Source of the DNA: Rhodocollybia butyracea
Lineage: Eukaryota; Basidiomycota; Agaricomycetes; Agaricales; Omphalotaceae
Reading direction: 5' to 3'
NCBI GenBank assembly: GCA_015501585.1
Contig: JADNRY010000747.1
Coordinates: forward strand, 1-28,254
Length of the DNA stretch: 28,254 bases
The notes under the pieces: generated by a model
The model's input: the letters and a program-made list of their open reading frames with translations, nothing else
Told to the model about the DNA's origin: nothing
The model's database searches: none
Made by a program: the position numbers and the translations under genes
Shown here: piece by piece, positions 17,599 to 28,254 of the stretch
How the letters are laid out: each line of letters begins with the position of its first letter
How positions within the stretch are numbered: the stretch's first letter is position 1

Positions 17599-19753
17599 TT
17601 ATATTGCTCCCGACCCTACCCTTCTTGGTTTCCCTGACTGCAAAGCCTGTAGTGGCCTCACCCAAAGTTTCACCACCCCATTCTTTGTTGAGGTTAGAAC
17701 ATGTTTTGGGAGAAAGGCTAGTGCCGTGGGCAGAGGTGTTGGTAGGGGTATGCTTGTGCTTGTAGTGTTTGTATTGTTAGTAGAGTGGGTATTGCTAGTA
17801 GAATGATTAGTGGTGCTCATGCCAGTTGTCAAGGGGGAAGGAGAAGGGGTGAATGGGGATGAAGGGGACAAGACAGGATTTGAGGGTTGGGATTGGAGGT
17901 GTTTGATCTGTGAGAAGGAGAGGAAAAATCAGTGTCCTGTCTTTCAAGATAAAACAAAACTGACTAATACAGGTTGCACGACCGCAATCTCATTCCTTGA
18001 TGGCGCAGGATGATATCTTGGGCGCATCTCAGCATCCACCTCTCCATCTATCAGAGGGGAAGTCGATGTAGTCTTTGGTAAGTACAACGCCGACGAGCTC
18101 ATTCCATTATTCAACGATTGCCTATGGCCATGGGGCTGCGAGTGCGACTGAGCGTTGTGGTGGCTATGGTGTGTATAAGGTGTTTTGGGTCGGTGAAGAG
18201 CTCCGGAAGAAAAGTCCCACTATGGATAGAATCCGAGAGATGCAAAGGTTAGAAATGTAAGTATTGATATTCGAATCTTCACACGTACCAAAATCAACTT
18301 GTTATCCTCCCCCACACTCCCAAACCTATATGTCCTCCCATCCTCACTCCTCCCCTCGTCGAATGCAACACATGAAACAAACGACGAATGTCCTTGACAC
18401 CGGGCAACGACGCGTTGTTCCCACGGTGAGAAGATCGTTATTAGGTCGTCTTGGCCCCAGCGAGGACGAATCGACCGTCAGGAGACCAGGCGATGCATGT
18501 AAGAGCACCAAAGTAAGAGGAATAGCAGTCGAGGAGCCTTTTACAAATGATGAGTTAGGCCAGCAAAGGTGGACTGTATGGACTCACTGCTCCGCCAATG
18601 CATCAATGACTCTCAAACACCCATCCTCCGAAATCGCCCCAACGTACTTGACATCTGGCGAGAATACAAAATCAACCACTGGCTTTCCTTTCGGCGAAAC
18701 CCTCCAATGGCTAACAGGATTCTTAATCGATTTATCCGATTTTTCAGACTTGTTGGTTGTGTTTTCGGATAATGATAATGAGATATCTAGAGCGCCGCTA
18801 TGTCCGCCTTCTCCGTCGTGGCTTGTACCTGGATGCCACGGGGGAATAGTTACAAAGATACTCTCCCTTGGATCCCATTCTAAACCCGGCTGCGTTGGTA
18901 CAAAAGCGCCATCTTCCCTATCCCTATCATACACCACAATCGTCCCGTCTGCGTGACTGGCAAGAAAAAGACTAGCTGAACCCGGAACCCATCTTACAGC
19001 AGTACAGGCGCCAGGTGTTATGCATCCACCCTTGTTAAGCCGACTGTACCGCGACGAAATGGGGTCTATCCAGATGATATCACCGGTATTGAACCCGATG
19101 ATAACATCTAGACGTTCTGGTGAAGCAGTGAGATTATTTATCGAGTGACAAGTCGGGTAAGAGGAGAACGTTATTCGAATGAAAGGTTCTTTGGATTTGG
19201 CCCCTGCTTCGACCCACAATATGGTTTTGACCTGGTTGTAAAAGAAGAATGTGGTCTCGCCATCTCGGTCTCTGATGTTTCGAGGAAAGCCTTCGGCATT
19301 TTGGACACGGGTTATGAATGTCGAAGAGGTAGTTTTCAAGTTGTGTTTTGGTTTGGACCATTTTGCTGGTGTGGGTTGTTTGGGCTTTCGACCTGCCGAC
19401 GGGGAGAACAAGGGTGTACTGTATGTTGGACTGGACGGTACTTCGTCTATCTGCTCGTCTGGTGGTGTATCACTACTCGAAAGGCTTATTCCATCGTCTT
19501 TTTCCTTGACTGCCTTTTCCTTCTTCAAATCCTTGTTCCCACCCAACAACTGCGCCAAACTCTGTCCTCCACCGCCGCCAATGCCGAATCCTTTATCTTT
19601 TCCAACGGGGTATTTGACGGTGATTACGCTGACTTTGGCAGGAAATTGTAGCGGTGAGGTGCTCGCAGCATGGTTTTGGAGAACGGAAGGTCGATGCTCT
19701 TCGATAACCGTGTATACACCTTCGGGAGCGACGAATGTAGTGTCTGATTCCAT
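17599..19753 (-). CDS. creC: CreC-type WD40 repeat protein (carbon catabolite repression), one apparent frameshift
   Basis: Four exons on the minus strand: 19753-18588, 18537-18289, 18219-17971, 17907-17599; about 657 codons if the frame is restored. The N-terminal half is low complexity ([38 protein letters not shown]). WD repeats follow: [97 protein letters not shown], and a late [14 protein letters not shown]. The [13 protein letters not shown] block is characteristic of CreC and its animal relatives WDR20/DMWD, which partner a deubiquitinase (CreB; USP12/46). A G is missing in the run at 18455-18458, shifting VLAGGQDD; exon 2 is one base short of phase. The start at 19753 (MESDTTF) is chosen because the open extension to 19939 looks like untranslated sequence. 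Confidence 0.9.
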
Positions 19754-20125
19754 GGAAAAAGGAAGGTATGGGCGCTTAAAGTGGCGCTCTAGAGTAACGA
19801 TCATTGAAATTTCTGGTGCAATATACCACCAGGAAAAATAGGAAATGGTTATTGTAATGTTTGTCGAGGCATGTAAGGTCATTATTATTACTTTTGCTTC
19901 GCCAAAATACTCTATACCTCTCTTCACCGTCTCCCCCAAAAACGATATTGACGGTCACGCCTCGTTCTAAATCGTCGACAGATCAGACGCATTCAGAGAA
20001 CCAATTCAGAGAATAAGCCTGTAGAAGACATCAGAAACAAGAACGCAAGAGAGGGTGGGCAAACAGTGAATCAGTGAGCATGGTCATCTGATCCCCACAG
20101 CAAAAAAATAAATGCAAGATTATAC
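19754..20125. other. Intergenic: creC upstream and methyltransferase downstream region
   Basis: 372 bp between two minus-strand genes, so it holds the creC promoter and the 3' untranslated part of the methyltransferase. The creC frame stays open upstream to 19939, but its translation is unlike the family. No TATA-like site is clear. Confidence 0.5.
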
Positions 20126-21933
20126 TCACTGCGGCTCTTTCTCCAATTTAACGTGAATTCCCCCATGGTTCTTCACGCCATCAATACGATGATAAGCATT
20201 GATATTCTTGTGCAGGGTTAGTTGGAAGACGGAGGCAGAACCTTGGCTGGGAAGGAGGAAGTACAATCAGTAAATATTCCCATTCAAAAATAAGAAGATA
20301 TATTCACCGACTACTAATGACACTCCAAGCCAGAAAGAAAACCCAGACTCTGTACCACCGCTCTCCGTACGCAGCAACCACCTTTTCCGATGCGTCAAGT
20401 TTTTTTTGAAATAGAGTCAAGACGATCACTTACTTTCTCCCGATTATCAACCCAGTTCAGGTACCACCGATAGATTGTCGCAGAATAATGTACGCCGAGA
20501 ACATCCACAGACTTGACTTCAAAGTTTGCGCGCTCGAGCTGAGACGAGTGAGTAACAATGAACAAAACACACCAGGAAAGGTAATGGAAATACCTGATTA
20601 ATGACCCACCCCAATGTGCAACTCGCGTCTGCACCAGGGAAAACATACTTGTTCATAAACAATCCCCAGTTGAGGTCTTCATATTGCCAGCATTGTCTGA
20701 GGCCGGCAACCTGAAACACGAAAATGCCATCTTCGTCGAGGAGGTCATAAACTTGCCTAGAGGGAATAGTCAGTAAAGGTCAAGGTATAGGAATGTCGAC
20801 ATACCTGAGGAAGGTTTGATATCGTCTGATACCAACATGTTCCGCCATCTCCAAGCTCACAATCTTCGTGTACGTCCCCTTTGGCTTGGTCTGCGCAATC
20901 TCCCTGAAATCCATACACAGAATCCTGGCCTGCGCCTCTAATAAACCGTTATCCTTGATGCGCTGATTACCAAACTCGGTCTGATTTTTCGCGAGAGTCA
21001 CCCCAGTCGCATCGCATCCGAAATTCTTAGCAGCGTAGGCCGTCAGAGTCCCCCATCCACAGCCAATGTCGAGTAGCCTATCCCAGGGTTGAAGGTTGAG
21101 CTTGTTACAGACAATCGCGAGCTTGTTATCCTGTAACTCCTCAAGAGTCTCCTGACGTGCAGCATCCAACACAACACCGGACGTGTAAATCATCCTCGGG
21201 CCAAGGAACCAAGAGTAGAAGTCGTTGCCGCGGTCATAGTGGTCGGTTACCTAGAGGAACAAGATTAAAATAAGGAGGCCAGCGAGTAAGCTTTGTAACG
21301 TACCTGATCTGAATCTTGTTCAGACGTATGCAAGATTACGTCGGGGATGAGGGTCGTAAGGACGTAACGAAGTAATGCCCAGGTCATTGTGAAGGAAACA
21401 AAGAGGTGTCGATGTTCCAAAGTCTTTAGCACATCGCCTGGAGGAACAGTGAATAGCGTATGAAGAGCAAGGAACGTGCACTGACCTTTGATATCAAGCT
21501 TGCCTTCAAAATAGCTGTCATGGAAGACCTGCATGGGTATTTTGGTCCCAGCGGGATAGTGCTTCTTGAGCTCCGCGTCCTTTATTTCAAAATATTCATT
21601 CGCGTCGACATTGGCAGGTAGGTCGACTCTGTTTGTTCTCCTATCACCAAAAACGCCTGCTGTAGTCGAAATTCTGCTCATAACCATCCAATAGGCAAGG
21701 GTAGTAGGGAGACCGGTGAGCAAAAGAAGGAACAAATACGTCTTGAACCCGCCTCTGTTTACAAGAGGAAGCATGCGTTTGAGCAGCCAAGGAACGAAAA
21801 GAACGAGCACGGCAAGGTGGATGTTGCTGAATGCGCCATTGCCTTCGAGCAGCCCGACGAGAGGCGCGTTGGAAATGGTTGGATACTCGGTTACTTTGGG
21901 ACTTTTGACGCGGGGAGCGTCAGGAGCAGACAT
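20126..21933 (-). CDS. Sphingolipid C9-methyltransferase
   Basis: Seven exons: 21933-21486, 21437-21304, 21250-20805, 20756-20594, 20538-20434, 20381-20308, 20246-20126; 496 residues with all phases consistent. It should methylate C9 of the sphingoid base of glucosylceramide using S-adenosylmethionine, at membranes, a step found in fungi. Two hydrophobic segments lie near residues 35-55 (HLAVLVLFVPWLL) and 65-90 (TYLFLLLLTGLPTTLAYWMV), with another around LFVSFTMTWALLRYVLTTLI. The catalytic domain follows HYDRGNDFYSWFLGPRMIYT with SAM motif LLDIGCGWGTLTAYAAKNFG and IVSLEMAEHVGIRRY, the pattern of the cyclopropane-synthase-like methyltransferases. The C-terminal part reads WYLNWVDNREK, YGERWYRVWVFFLAWSVISS and NINAYHRIDGVKNH. 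The stop TGA overlaps a GTGAGT; even if that were spliced, the next codons end at once. Confidence 0.93.
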
Positions 21934-22023
21934 GGTCGTGCTGTAATGGGAATAATTTTTTTCCTTTTATATGTTCACTGTTGACGTGTTGGGGCACGTG
22001 TGCACAATTAGCGCAGTCACATT
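21934..22023. promoter_or_regulatory. 90-bp divergent promoter region
   Basis: Only 90 bp separate the start codons of the methyltransferase (minus) and YIF1 (plus). It contains a T-rich run, a TTTTATATG word and GGGCACGTGTGCAC, which includes the palindrome CACGTG, a basic helix-loop-helix type site. Untranslated leaders must be very short or overlap. Confidence 0.55.
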
Positions 22024-23320
22024 ATGGCTTCTTCCTCTCCACCTTTGCGACATCAAATGGGAACACCAGTGCTTCAGCACCCAGTGCCGACCCACCCAGC
22101 CTATATTCCTGAGCCTCCTTCGACGCCTGGTTCACCAAATGGATATCAACGTTTTGCTTCTTCCCCAGGACCAAACAATGCTAGCGGAGGACAACAGGTG
22201 CCAGCCTACATGACTTCGCCTTTCCAGCACAACCAGCACAACCAGCAGCCACAACCACAGACATATGCTCATCCTCAGCAGCCATCATACGTTCCTCAGC
22301 CAGATGCCTTTGGATGGACTGCTGGTCTCGGCACAGGTTTTGGCATGAACGACGCTACAGCCCAATTCGGTATGCAGCTTGGGAGTAGCGCCGTCGCTGC
22401 AGGCCAGGAATACGTCCAAAAAAACCTGGGTCTCTTTTCTCTTAAACACCATTTCAACGTTTCCAACTCTTATGTCATTCATAAACTCAAACTCATCGTC
22501 TTTCCATGGACTCACAAATCATGGTCCAGGCGCGTTCATCATGTTCAGCGTTCAGATCAACAAACCCAAGCAGAATACCAAGACCCGAGGGAAGATGTAA
22601 ATAGTCCAGATTTGTATATTCCACGTCAGTTCATCCTTTCTGTGCTTTTTACTCGTGTTTATACCTCCGTTAGTCATGGCAATTGTCACCTATATCCTTA
22701 TTTCTGCCCTTCACTCGGGTCTACAAGCCAGATTTCATCCAAAAGTAACTTTAGCTTGTCCTTTTACTGTCTTTCTCCGCTAACTCGTTCTCAGATCCTC
22801 GGCCAATCGGCATCCTCTGCCCTTGCAGTCATCCTCATCGACTTTCTTTTCGTCTTTCTCGGATGCTACCTCCTCAATGTTCAGCCAAGTCCAAGCAAAC
22901 AGGCAGTTGATATAGTTGCTTATTCTGGATACAAGTTTGTCGGGTAAGCTCTCCTCCCTATCCTCTAAAATATCCTAACCTAAGATCTCTCTCTCAGCGT
23001 AATCCTAACAATCCTCTCCTCATACATTCCATCCATTCCAACTACTCTCTACTACCTGATCTTTTTCTACTTTTTCTTCGCCAACGGGCTCTTCCTCTTG
23101 CGCTCCTTGCGAAGTCTGGTTTTACCTGATCCAGCATTGCTTAGTGCAAGGTACGCACTACATCCTTCGTACTTCCTATCTCTAACCTTCTTCCTGCAGC
23201 TCTTCGACACCTGACGTCTCCAACAAAATTTCCCCCGGCTTGAAGCGCAGAAGAATATCATTCTTGCTGATTGAAGCGGCGTGTCAGTTTGCATATATGT
23301 TGTTTTTGGTTAGGGTTTGA
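22024..23320 (+). CDS. YIF1: YIF1 family protein (ER-Golgi transport)
   Basis: Five exons: 22024-22624, 22674-22744, 22795-22943, 22998-23150, 23200-23320; 364 residues, all junctions in phase. Yif1 proteins are multi-span membrane proteins that work with Yip1 in COPII vesicle budding and fusion between ER and Golgi. The cytosolic N-terminal ~95 residues are Pro/Gln-rich. The family signature follows: AQFGMQLGSSAVAAGQEYVQ, KHHFNVSNSYVIHKLKLIVF, PWTHKSWSRR, REDVNSPDLYIPLMAIVTYI. About five membrane segments fill the rest (LMAIVTYILISAL, ALAVILIDFLFVFLGCYLL, VGVILTILSSYIP, YLIFFYFFFANGLFLL, FLLIEAACQFAYMLFLV). The gene faces the PDA1 gene with 188 bp between stops. Confidence 0.92.
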
Positions 23321-23508
23321 GTAACAAGGCCCTGTTGAGGGAAGCGCAGAACGATCCAGCAATATGTAAATCAAGTCGATTTGGGGCCATATGAGGAAAA
23401 CAGTTCTCCTTACGTCGCCTACAAACTGTTTCTAAAAATCTATAATTGCCAAGGTTTACTAGTACTAGAGAATCATATAATACCAGAGTCGAAGAGCAGA
23501 GCGACAAA

Positions 23509-25071
23509 TTAGTAGTGGTGAACCTAAGCAAACATAACGCATCAGTATACGAAAAAACTTGGTAAAACTAGATGTACCTCTTCCCGTTCCCTACCCTCAT
23601 AAACGGTGGTTCGGTTCCAGCATAGTAGATATCGGTCCAAAGGTCTTTCGCATCGGGTATAGGTGAAGCCTTAGCCTCCTCGGACCGCAACATCGACAGT
23701 GGATTTTGCTTCCTTGTCGATTTCTGTACCAAAAAAAAAACATGAGACGGATGTTACAAGGTACAAGCCACCACGGACCTTGAGCTCCTCTTCCGAAGCC
23801 AAACCCCACTCTTCAATATAGCGTTGGAGACCGCGGATGGGATCTTGCGTGCTACGCATCCTTTGGACTTCTTCGCGGGTACGGTAAGTCGTACCTGGGT
23901 CCGACATCCTAGATAAAGAAATAATTAGTTTTTGTGATGAGCTAGGACAGCGAAATCATACGAGTGGCCTCCGTAGCGATAAGTAACGAATTCAAGAAGA
24001 AGAGGGCCCTTCTTGTCGTCAACAGTCCACTTCCTGGCGTACTCTACACCTTGCTTCACGGCGATAATGTCCATTCCGTTGACCTGCTGGGTGTTAATAA
24101 AAAAAACATGGTAGCCGAGACGTGTCAGCGCACCTGGAGGCCAGGAATTTTGTCTCCCCGTGTAAAGTACTGAGTGTTGGCAGAGCTGCGCTCAGCAGAA
24201 GTACCCATTCCATACTTATTGTTTTCACAAACAAACACACAAGGGAGGTCCCAAAGTTTTGCCTGGCCGCAGTGAAAAGTGATTAGTAACTTCACACTTA
24301 TTTTATAGCCTCGTCTCACCATGTTGAACGCCTCAAAAACTTGGCCTTGGTTCGCAGCACCGTCACCATACAGAGCAAACGTACACGTCTGCTCTTCATT
24401 GTACTTTTGGGCAAAAGCAATACCAGCGCCCAGTGCACTTGAGCACCGACGATACCATTCCCACCAAAGAACGACGGAGTAAAGATGTGCATCGAGCCAC
24501 CTTTTCCACGAGACATTCCAATTTTTCGTCCAAGTAGCTCACCAATAACACCTTGTATCGTCCCGCCACGAAGAACAGCAAGGGGATGACAACGGTAGGA
24601 AGTAATAACTTTATCGTTTTTGGTGATACCGTGCTCGAGGCCAACCGATACCGCTTCCTGAAGAATGGATAAGCACATAAAACTCAGGTAGGGATCGAAA
24701 CTCACCTGTCCAATAGCCAAATGACAGAAACCACGAATCATCTTGGCCTTGTACAGGGCGTCAGCAGCCATTTCCATTCTGCGCATGGTCTGCATCTGCC
24801 TGTACATTTCCAGCAGTTCACTTTTGGTCACCTTTACATCAAGTTCGGGTTTTTCGCAATTGAAGGTCTGGAAAGAGTCATCGTGTATCTTGACTGAGAA
24901 AGGCTCGGTCTCATGAACACCGTCCTGCAGTTGAGTGGTGTCGGCAGTGGTTTGGATTGTTCGGACAAAAGGCTATACATATACAATGAGAAAATAAATA
25001 AAGAAGAAAAAGAAAAAGCGTACAGCTCGAGCAACGCGACGAGGAAAGCGAAGACGAGTCAAAGAGGCCAT
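23509..25071 (-). CDS. PDA1: Pyruvate dehydrogenase E1 alpha subunit, mitochondrial; apparent indels
   Basis: Eight exons: 25071-25024, 24972-24706, 24657-24320, 24262-24134, 24083-23962, 23908-23779, 23723-23578, 23523-23509; 399 residues after frame correction. It decarboxylates pyruvate in the mitochondrial PDH complex with E1 beta. [16 protein letters not shown] is a basic presequence. Core motifs: [49 protein letters not shown], the thiamine diphosphate site [16 protein letters not shown] ... [11 protein letters not shown], and the kinase-regulated loop [15 protein letters not shown]. The last exon encodes only VHHYY after REREE. Frame breaks: a base missing near 24435 (AQV-PLGAG), a base missing at the exon 7 edge and an extra base 45-50 nt further on (giving a local garbled [14 protein letters not shown]), and a G missing in the run before RGREREE. 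A GTCCGT donor is used for intron 6. Confidence 0.92.
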
Positions 25072-25535
25072 GGAAGTAAGAGCAGAGTAACGCGACAAAA
25101 AATCCACGTGCGGGCCCGTCAGGTCCGACTTTCTTTTACTCTGTTCTCTATATAAGTAGCGATATTTATCGCATCTCATTGCTGGCGACGCTAAAGTCAA
25201 AATGTGGACGCCGTCATCCAAGTTTCTTCTGTTTTCTTCAAGTTTCCTCAAGTCTCGGTATGTAATTATATTTGCTTTGTTTACTCTGGTATTCCAGCTG
25301 AATTTACAGCACTATGGAAACCGAATTTCCAGGAAGACTGAGCTGAGATTATTGCTGATTTACTATAGTCTATTGCTATAATCTCTCCTGAATTTACAGT
25401 TTTATTTAACACCTTATTTATCGCCATGAGATGTAAGTAACCGATCGATCTGGTAAGCCCGGTCATGTCGCTTTCATAATGTGATTCTCTCTCTTCCGCA
25501 CTTCCACCATCGTCATTTTCTCCTTATCCTCAGAA
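25072..25535. promoter_or_regulatory. Divergent region between PDA1 and the kinase gene
   Basis: About 465 bp. A TATATAAG box on the plus strand at 25149-25156 is followed about 50 bp later by an ATG (25202) with a short frame, MWTPSSKFLLFSSSFLKS, ending at a GTATGT donor (25258). This fits a 5' untranslated or alternative first exon of the kinase gene. A CACGTG-like CCACGTGCGG lies near 25110. TGAATTTACAG occurs twice (about 25299 and 25388) and could serve as acceptors. Confidence 0.5.
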
Positions 25536-27719
25536 ATGTCCTGGAAATTAGGAAAAGGTATTGTCTTCGTCGTCGCGCACACTGAGCTCCTCATCAAATC
25601 GTTCATTAGGCAACAAGGAAAATGGTGTTGTATCCCGATCTGTAACACCGATACCCTCGCGAGCAACAACTCCTCGACCCGGAACTGACCAGTTCAGGTC
25701 TGGAATGCTCACTATCCGGATATTTTCTGGTACGGCCTTGGTAACAAGACATTTATGTATCATTACTAATGGCCATTTCTAGGTCGTGGTCTTGCTCTTC
25801 CGCCCAACGTTCCTCTTCCAGATGTCATCCAAAAAGCCCTCGAATCTACGCCAGCCCGACGCTCTACAAGCAATCGCGAAAGTATGCAGCGAAAACGCTA
25901 TTGGTGGCTTCCATACGTCGTACTTGAATTCGATAAGAATGAGATCCTTATTGACGCGCTCGGTGGTGATCTCGCTTGCCAGTCTGGAATTACAGGGCCA
26001 ACTTGTACGTTTGTTACCTACTTGTTCATCTTCATGTGTTAATCTATCAACACTGCCAACAGCGATGTTTCTCGTACTTCTACAATCTCAGTCTCTGCCT
26101 ATCTACGAACCGCTGCAATGCAGGGCCCAGACGACATGGGTAACGACCTTCTTTTGGCCCGTGTCGATTTGACACCTATGCTCGATGGACATGTGAGAAG
26201 ACCATACTTTGTCTCTCCTATAAGCTAAAGCATTCTTCTAGCACGCATCCGAGCAATGGTATGCCGCCACCGCAGGCTCCGGTTCTTTTCACCTCAAAAT
26301 CGACTTCAAACCTACCCGAAATGAAACCTTGACCATCGAAGCTTTTGATCTTCTCAAAGTCATTGGTAAAGGCAGCTTTGGAAAGGTTATGCAAGTGCGA
26401 AAAAGGACACACAACGAATCTACGCGCTCAAGACGATCAGGAAAGCACATATTGCTCAGCGTCCCGGGGAAATCACACACATCTTGGCTGAGCGTACTGT
26501 ATTAGCGCTCGTGAACAGTCCGTTCATCGTCCCTCTGAAATTCTCTTTCCAAAATCCAGATAAGCTCTACTTGGTTATGTCGTTCGGTAGGTTACGGCTC
26601 TATGCTACTCTAGTCTTGTTGTTTATTTCTTGCCTAGTTAACGGAGGAGAGCTTTTCTACCACCTCCAGAGGGAAGGAAAATTTGATCAAGATCGTAGCC
26701 GATTCTATGCAGCCGAACTGCTTGTGGCCTTAGAGCACCTACACGGTTTCAATGTAGTTTATCGGTGCGATTCAGGTGGTCATCCAACCTTGTCATTCGA
26801 CTGAACGCAGTTGCAGTGACCTTAAACCGGAGAATATTCTATTGGACTACACAGGCCATATAGCGTTGTGCGATTTTGGTGAATACATCTTGCCCTAGAC
26901 TTTCCCACGCAGTTAACTTGGTCATTTTTAGGACTATGTAAACTTAACATGTCTGAAACCGAGAAAACCAACAGCAAGTCTGCTTCTGAAGCCTATAAAT
27001 GTTTATTGACATTCTTTCTCGTTTAGCCTTTTGTGGAACTCCGGAGTATATCGCACCCGAACTTCTAGAAAGTCAAGGATACACGAAAACCGTCGACTGG
27101 TGGACCCTGGGAGTATTGTTGTACGAAATGATGGTATTTGAGGATTACCATTTCAGTGAACACTTTCTGATATTCTTACAGACTGGGCTTCCCCCTTTCT
27201 ACGACGAAAACGTAAATACGATGTATCAACGCATCTTAACGGATCCCCTCAACTTCCCACCCGACATGCCTTCCGAAGCGCGAAGCGTCATGACCGGATT
27301 GCTCCAGCGCGATCCAGCCCGACGACTTGGTGCTAATGGGGGCGAAGAAATCAAGAAGCATCCCTTCTTCGCAAAGTATATCGACTGGGAAAGGTCTGCA
27401 CACATAAACCAATTGCTCTCCCTATGACTAACTGTTGTCTGTAGATTAATCAGGAAGGGCTACCCTCCCCCTTTTAAGCCCAGCGTCGTACGTTGTTCGT
27501 ATAAAAATTATCAGTCTCGTTCTCATCCCCAGTATCATATAGGAATCGGTGCTCGACGTTGCCAATTTCGACCCAGACTTCACCAACGAGGAAGCTCAAG
27601 ACTCTGTCGTCACTGACTCCGCCTTGTCGGAAACAGTCCAGGATCAGTTCAGAGGGTTCACTTATAACCCAGCCAACGAACATCTCAGCGAGAGTGTCAG
27701 CTACCCTAGTGCTATATGA
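25536..27719 (+). CDS. YPK1: YPK1-type AGC serine/threonine protein kinase, apparent indels
   Basis: Eleven exons: start-25729, 25783-26004, 26063-26192, 26242-26586, 26638-26764, 26817-26878, 26932-26973, 27027-27133, 27182-27393, 27445-27487, 27543-27719. Fungal Ypk1 kinases act below TORC2 and Pkh kinases and control sphingolipid and membrane homeostasis. The N-terminal half is Ser-rich and then C2-like (SGMLTIRIFSG, YWWLPYVVLEFDKNEILIDA, TSTISVSAYLRTAAM). The kinase has LLKVIGKGSFGKVMQV, RDLKPENILLDYTGHIALCD, FGLCKLNMSETEKTN, TFCGTPEYIAPELL and TVDWWTLGVLLYEMMTGLPP. The tail has the turn-motif TDSALSETV and the hydrophobic motif FRGFTY. MSWKLGK at 25536 fits the family's MSWKL start, but the frame to LSSSSRTLSSS at 25561 is off by one. 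Single bases also appear missing near 25980 (AC-PVW) and 26400 (VRKK-DTQRIYAL). Confidence 0.9.
26974..27026 (+). other. GC-AG intron in the kinase gene
   Basis: The 53-bp intron between exons 7 and 8 starts GCAAGT and ends TTTAG. Its position is fixed by the activation loop: KTN before and TFCGTPEY after join only with this GC donor. GC-AG introns are a known minor class and usually have a strong GCAAGT donor, as here. Confidence 0.85.
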
Positions 27720-28254
27720 ACATTACGGTTTCTTTGTGTGGCCTGCGAAAAAAAAAAAATAGTGTAAAAATAATGGGATTTGGAACAAAGTGTTTAAGTA
27801 CTACTTTAAAGCGGGACTTTCTTTATATCTTTATCCCCAGTCGTGTTTCTGTATATAGCTTTTTTGGCTCACACGTGCGATTTTCTGAGCTAGGTCTTCG
27901 AGTGACCTCCTAGTAAGTTCCCGTTTTCCGACATTCCATGTAACACTCAAAAACTTCCACTGTCAGACGTCCTTACGCCATGAAGCCTACTTGATTTTCG
28001 GGAATATGTACAAGCTTTACTGTGGCAAAGCCAAACTGATGTATTCTGATGGCCTATTTTGCTAATGTACACGAGTGATTATTTGAATAGAGGCTAATCG
28101 AGAGAGTACCAAGTAGAGATTCCGGATAAGTAATACCAGTACTTGAGGTAATGATGAGAGCATGAGAACAAACTGTCCTAGCAACAAAAAAAGTAGAGAG
28201 AATCCGGAAGAGAGAAGTTGAATCAAGACACGGAGAAAAAGAGATAGAAGAAAT
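27720..28254. other. Downstream of the kinase, no gene seen
   Basis: 535 bp without a recognisable frame. An A-run follows the stop (27747-27760). An intron-like segment (GTAAGT at 27913 to CTGTCAG at 27966) suggests a spliced 3' untranslated region or a separate transcript. The end of the window is A/G-rich. Confidence 0.4.

Noticed and set aside
18264..18956. 230-codon plus-strand frame opposite creC
   Set aside because: It is antisense to conserved WD40 exons, spans their introns, and has no family features.
19145..19841. Plus-strand frames of 168 and 196 codons
   Set aside because: They are antisense shadows of creC exon 1.
17599..27719. creC, PDA1 and YPK1 as pseudogenes
   Set aside because: Breaks are single-base changes, mostly in short runs, with conserved codons and splice sites on both sides; base-calling error is more likely.
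1..28254. CRISPR array, operons or bacterial ribosome-binding sites
   Set aside because: The window is eukaryotic, with spliced genes; the regular repeats found are transposon-related.

Overview
The window looks like nuclear DNA of a basidiomycete fungus, probably an agaricomycete. It has many introns of about 50 bp with fungal splice sites, a sphingolipid C9-methyltransferase, a CreC-type WD40 gene, a Ypk1-type kinase, and a dense nest of Copia, hAT-like and other TIR elements. All calls come from reading the sequence; no database search was run.

Left part, 1-17 kb, is a transposon graveyard. Two decayed minus-strand copies of one retroelement (gag with a Cys/His finger, then reverse transcriptase) lie at 1-2947 and 4012-4639. 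They are interrupted by solo LTRs. A full-length but dead Copia element (6086-15985, minus strand, LTRs of 484 and 498 bp, 5-bp duplication TATCC) sits inside the last visible exon of a zinc-finger-like gene; the two halves of that gene are at 16970-15986 and 6085-6014. The Copia is itself a landing pad: a 294-bp LTR-like insert (7528-8520) that contains two more 296-bp LTR-like inserts, a 1.07-kb TIR element with TA duplication (8652-9717), a 3.56-kb foldback TIR element (10845-14402) that carries a MITE and a possible captured spliced gene, and a 632-bp hAT-like MITE (14847-15478) that splits the Copia primer-binding site.

The most unusual signal is a group of four LTR-like insertions (190-480, 7528-8520, 7744-8039, 8172-8467). 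All have 5-bp target duplications and TG...CA-type ends (degraded at one end of the 190-480 copy), and each carries a tRNA-like sequence with A and B boxes. Two different tRNA-like modules are represented. They look like solo LTRs of miniature retrotransposons that carry a pol III promoter inside the LTR.

Right part, 17.6-27.7 kb, is a compact conserved gene block: creC-like WD40 protein (minus), sphingolipid C9-methyltransferase (minus), YIF1 (plus), pyruvate dehydrogenase E1 alpha (minus), and a YPK1-type AGC kinase (plus). The methyltransferase and YIF1 share a 90-bp divergent promoter region. PDA1 and the kinase are divergent across about 465 bp. YIF1 and PDA1 converge with 188 bp between stops. 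The genes serve separate housekeeping roles; the loosest functional link is sphingolipid biology, since fungal Ypk1 kinases regulate sphingolipid metabolism. Single-base indels break the frames of creC, PDA1 and the kinase at several short homopolymers, which looks more like base-calling error in the assembly than gene death.
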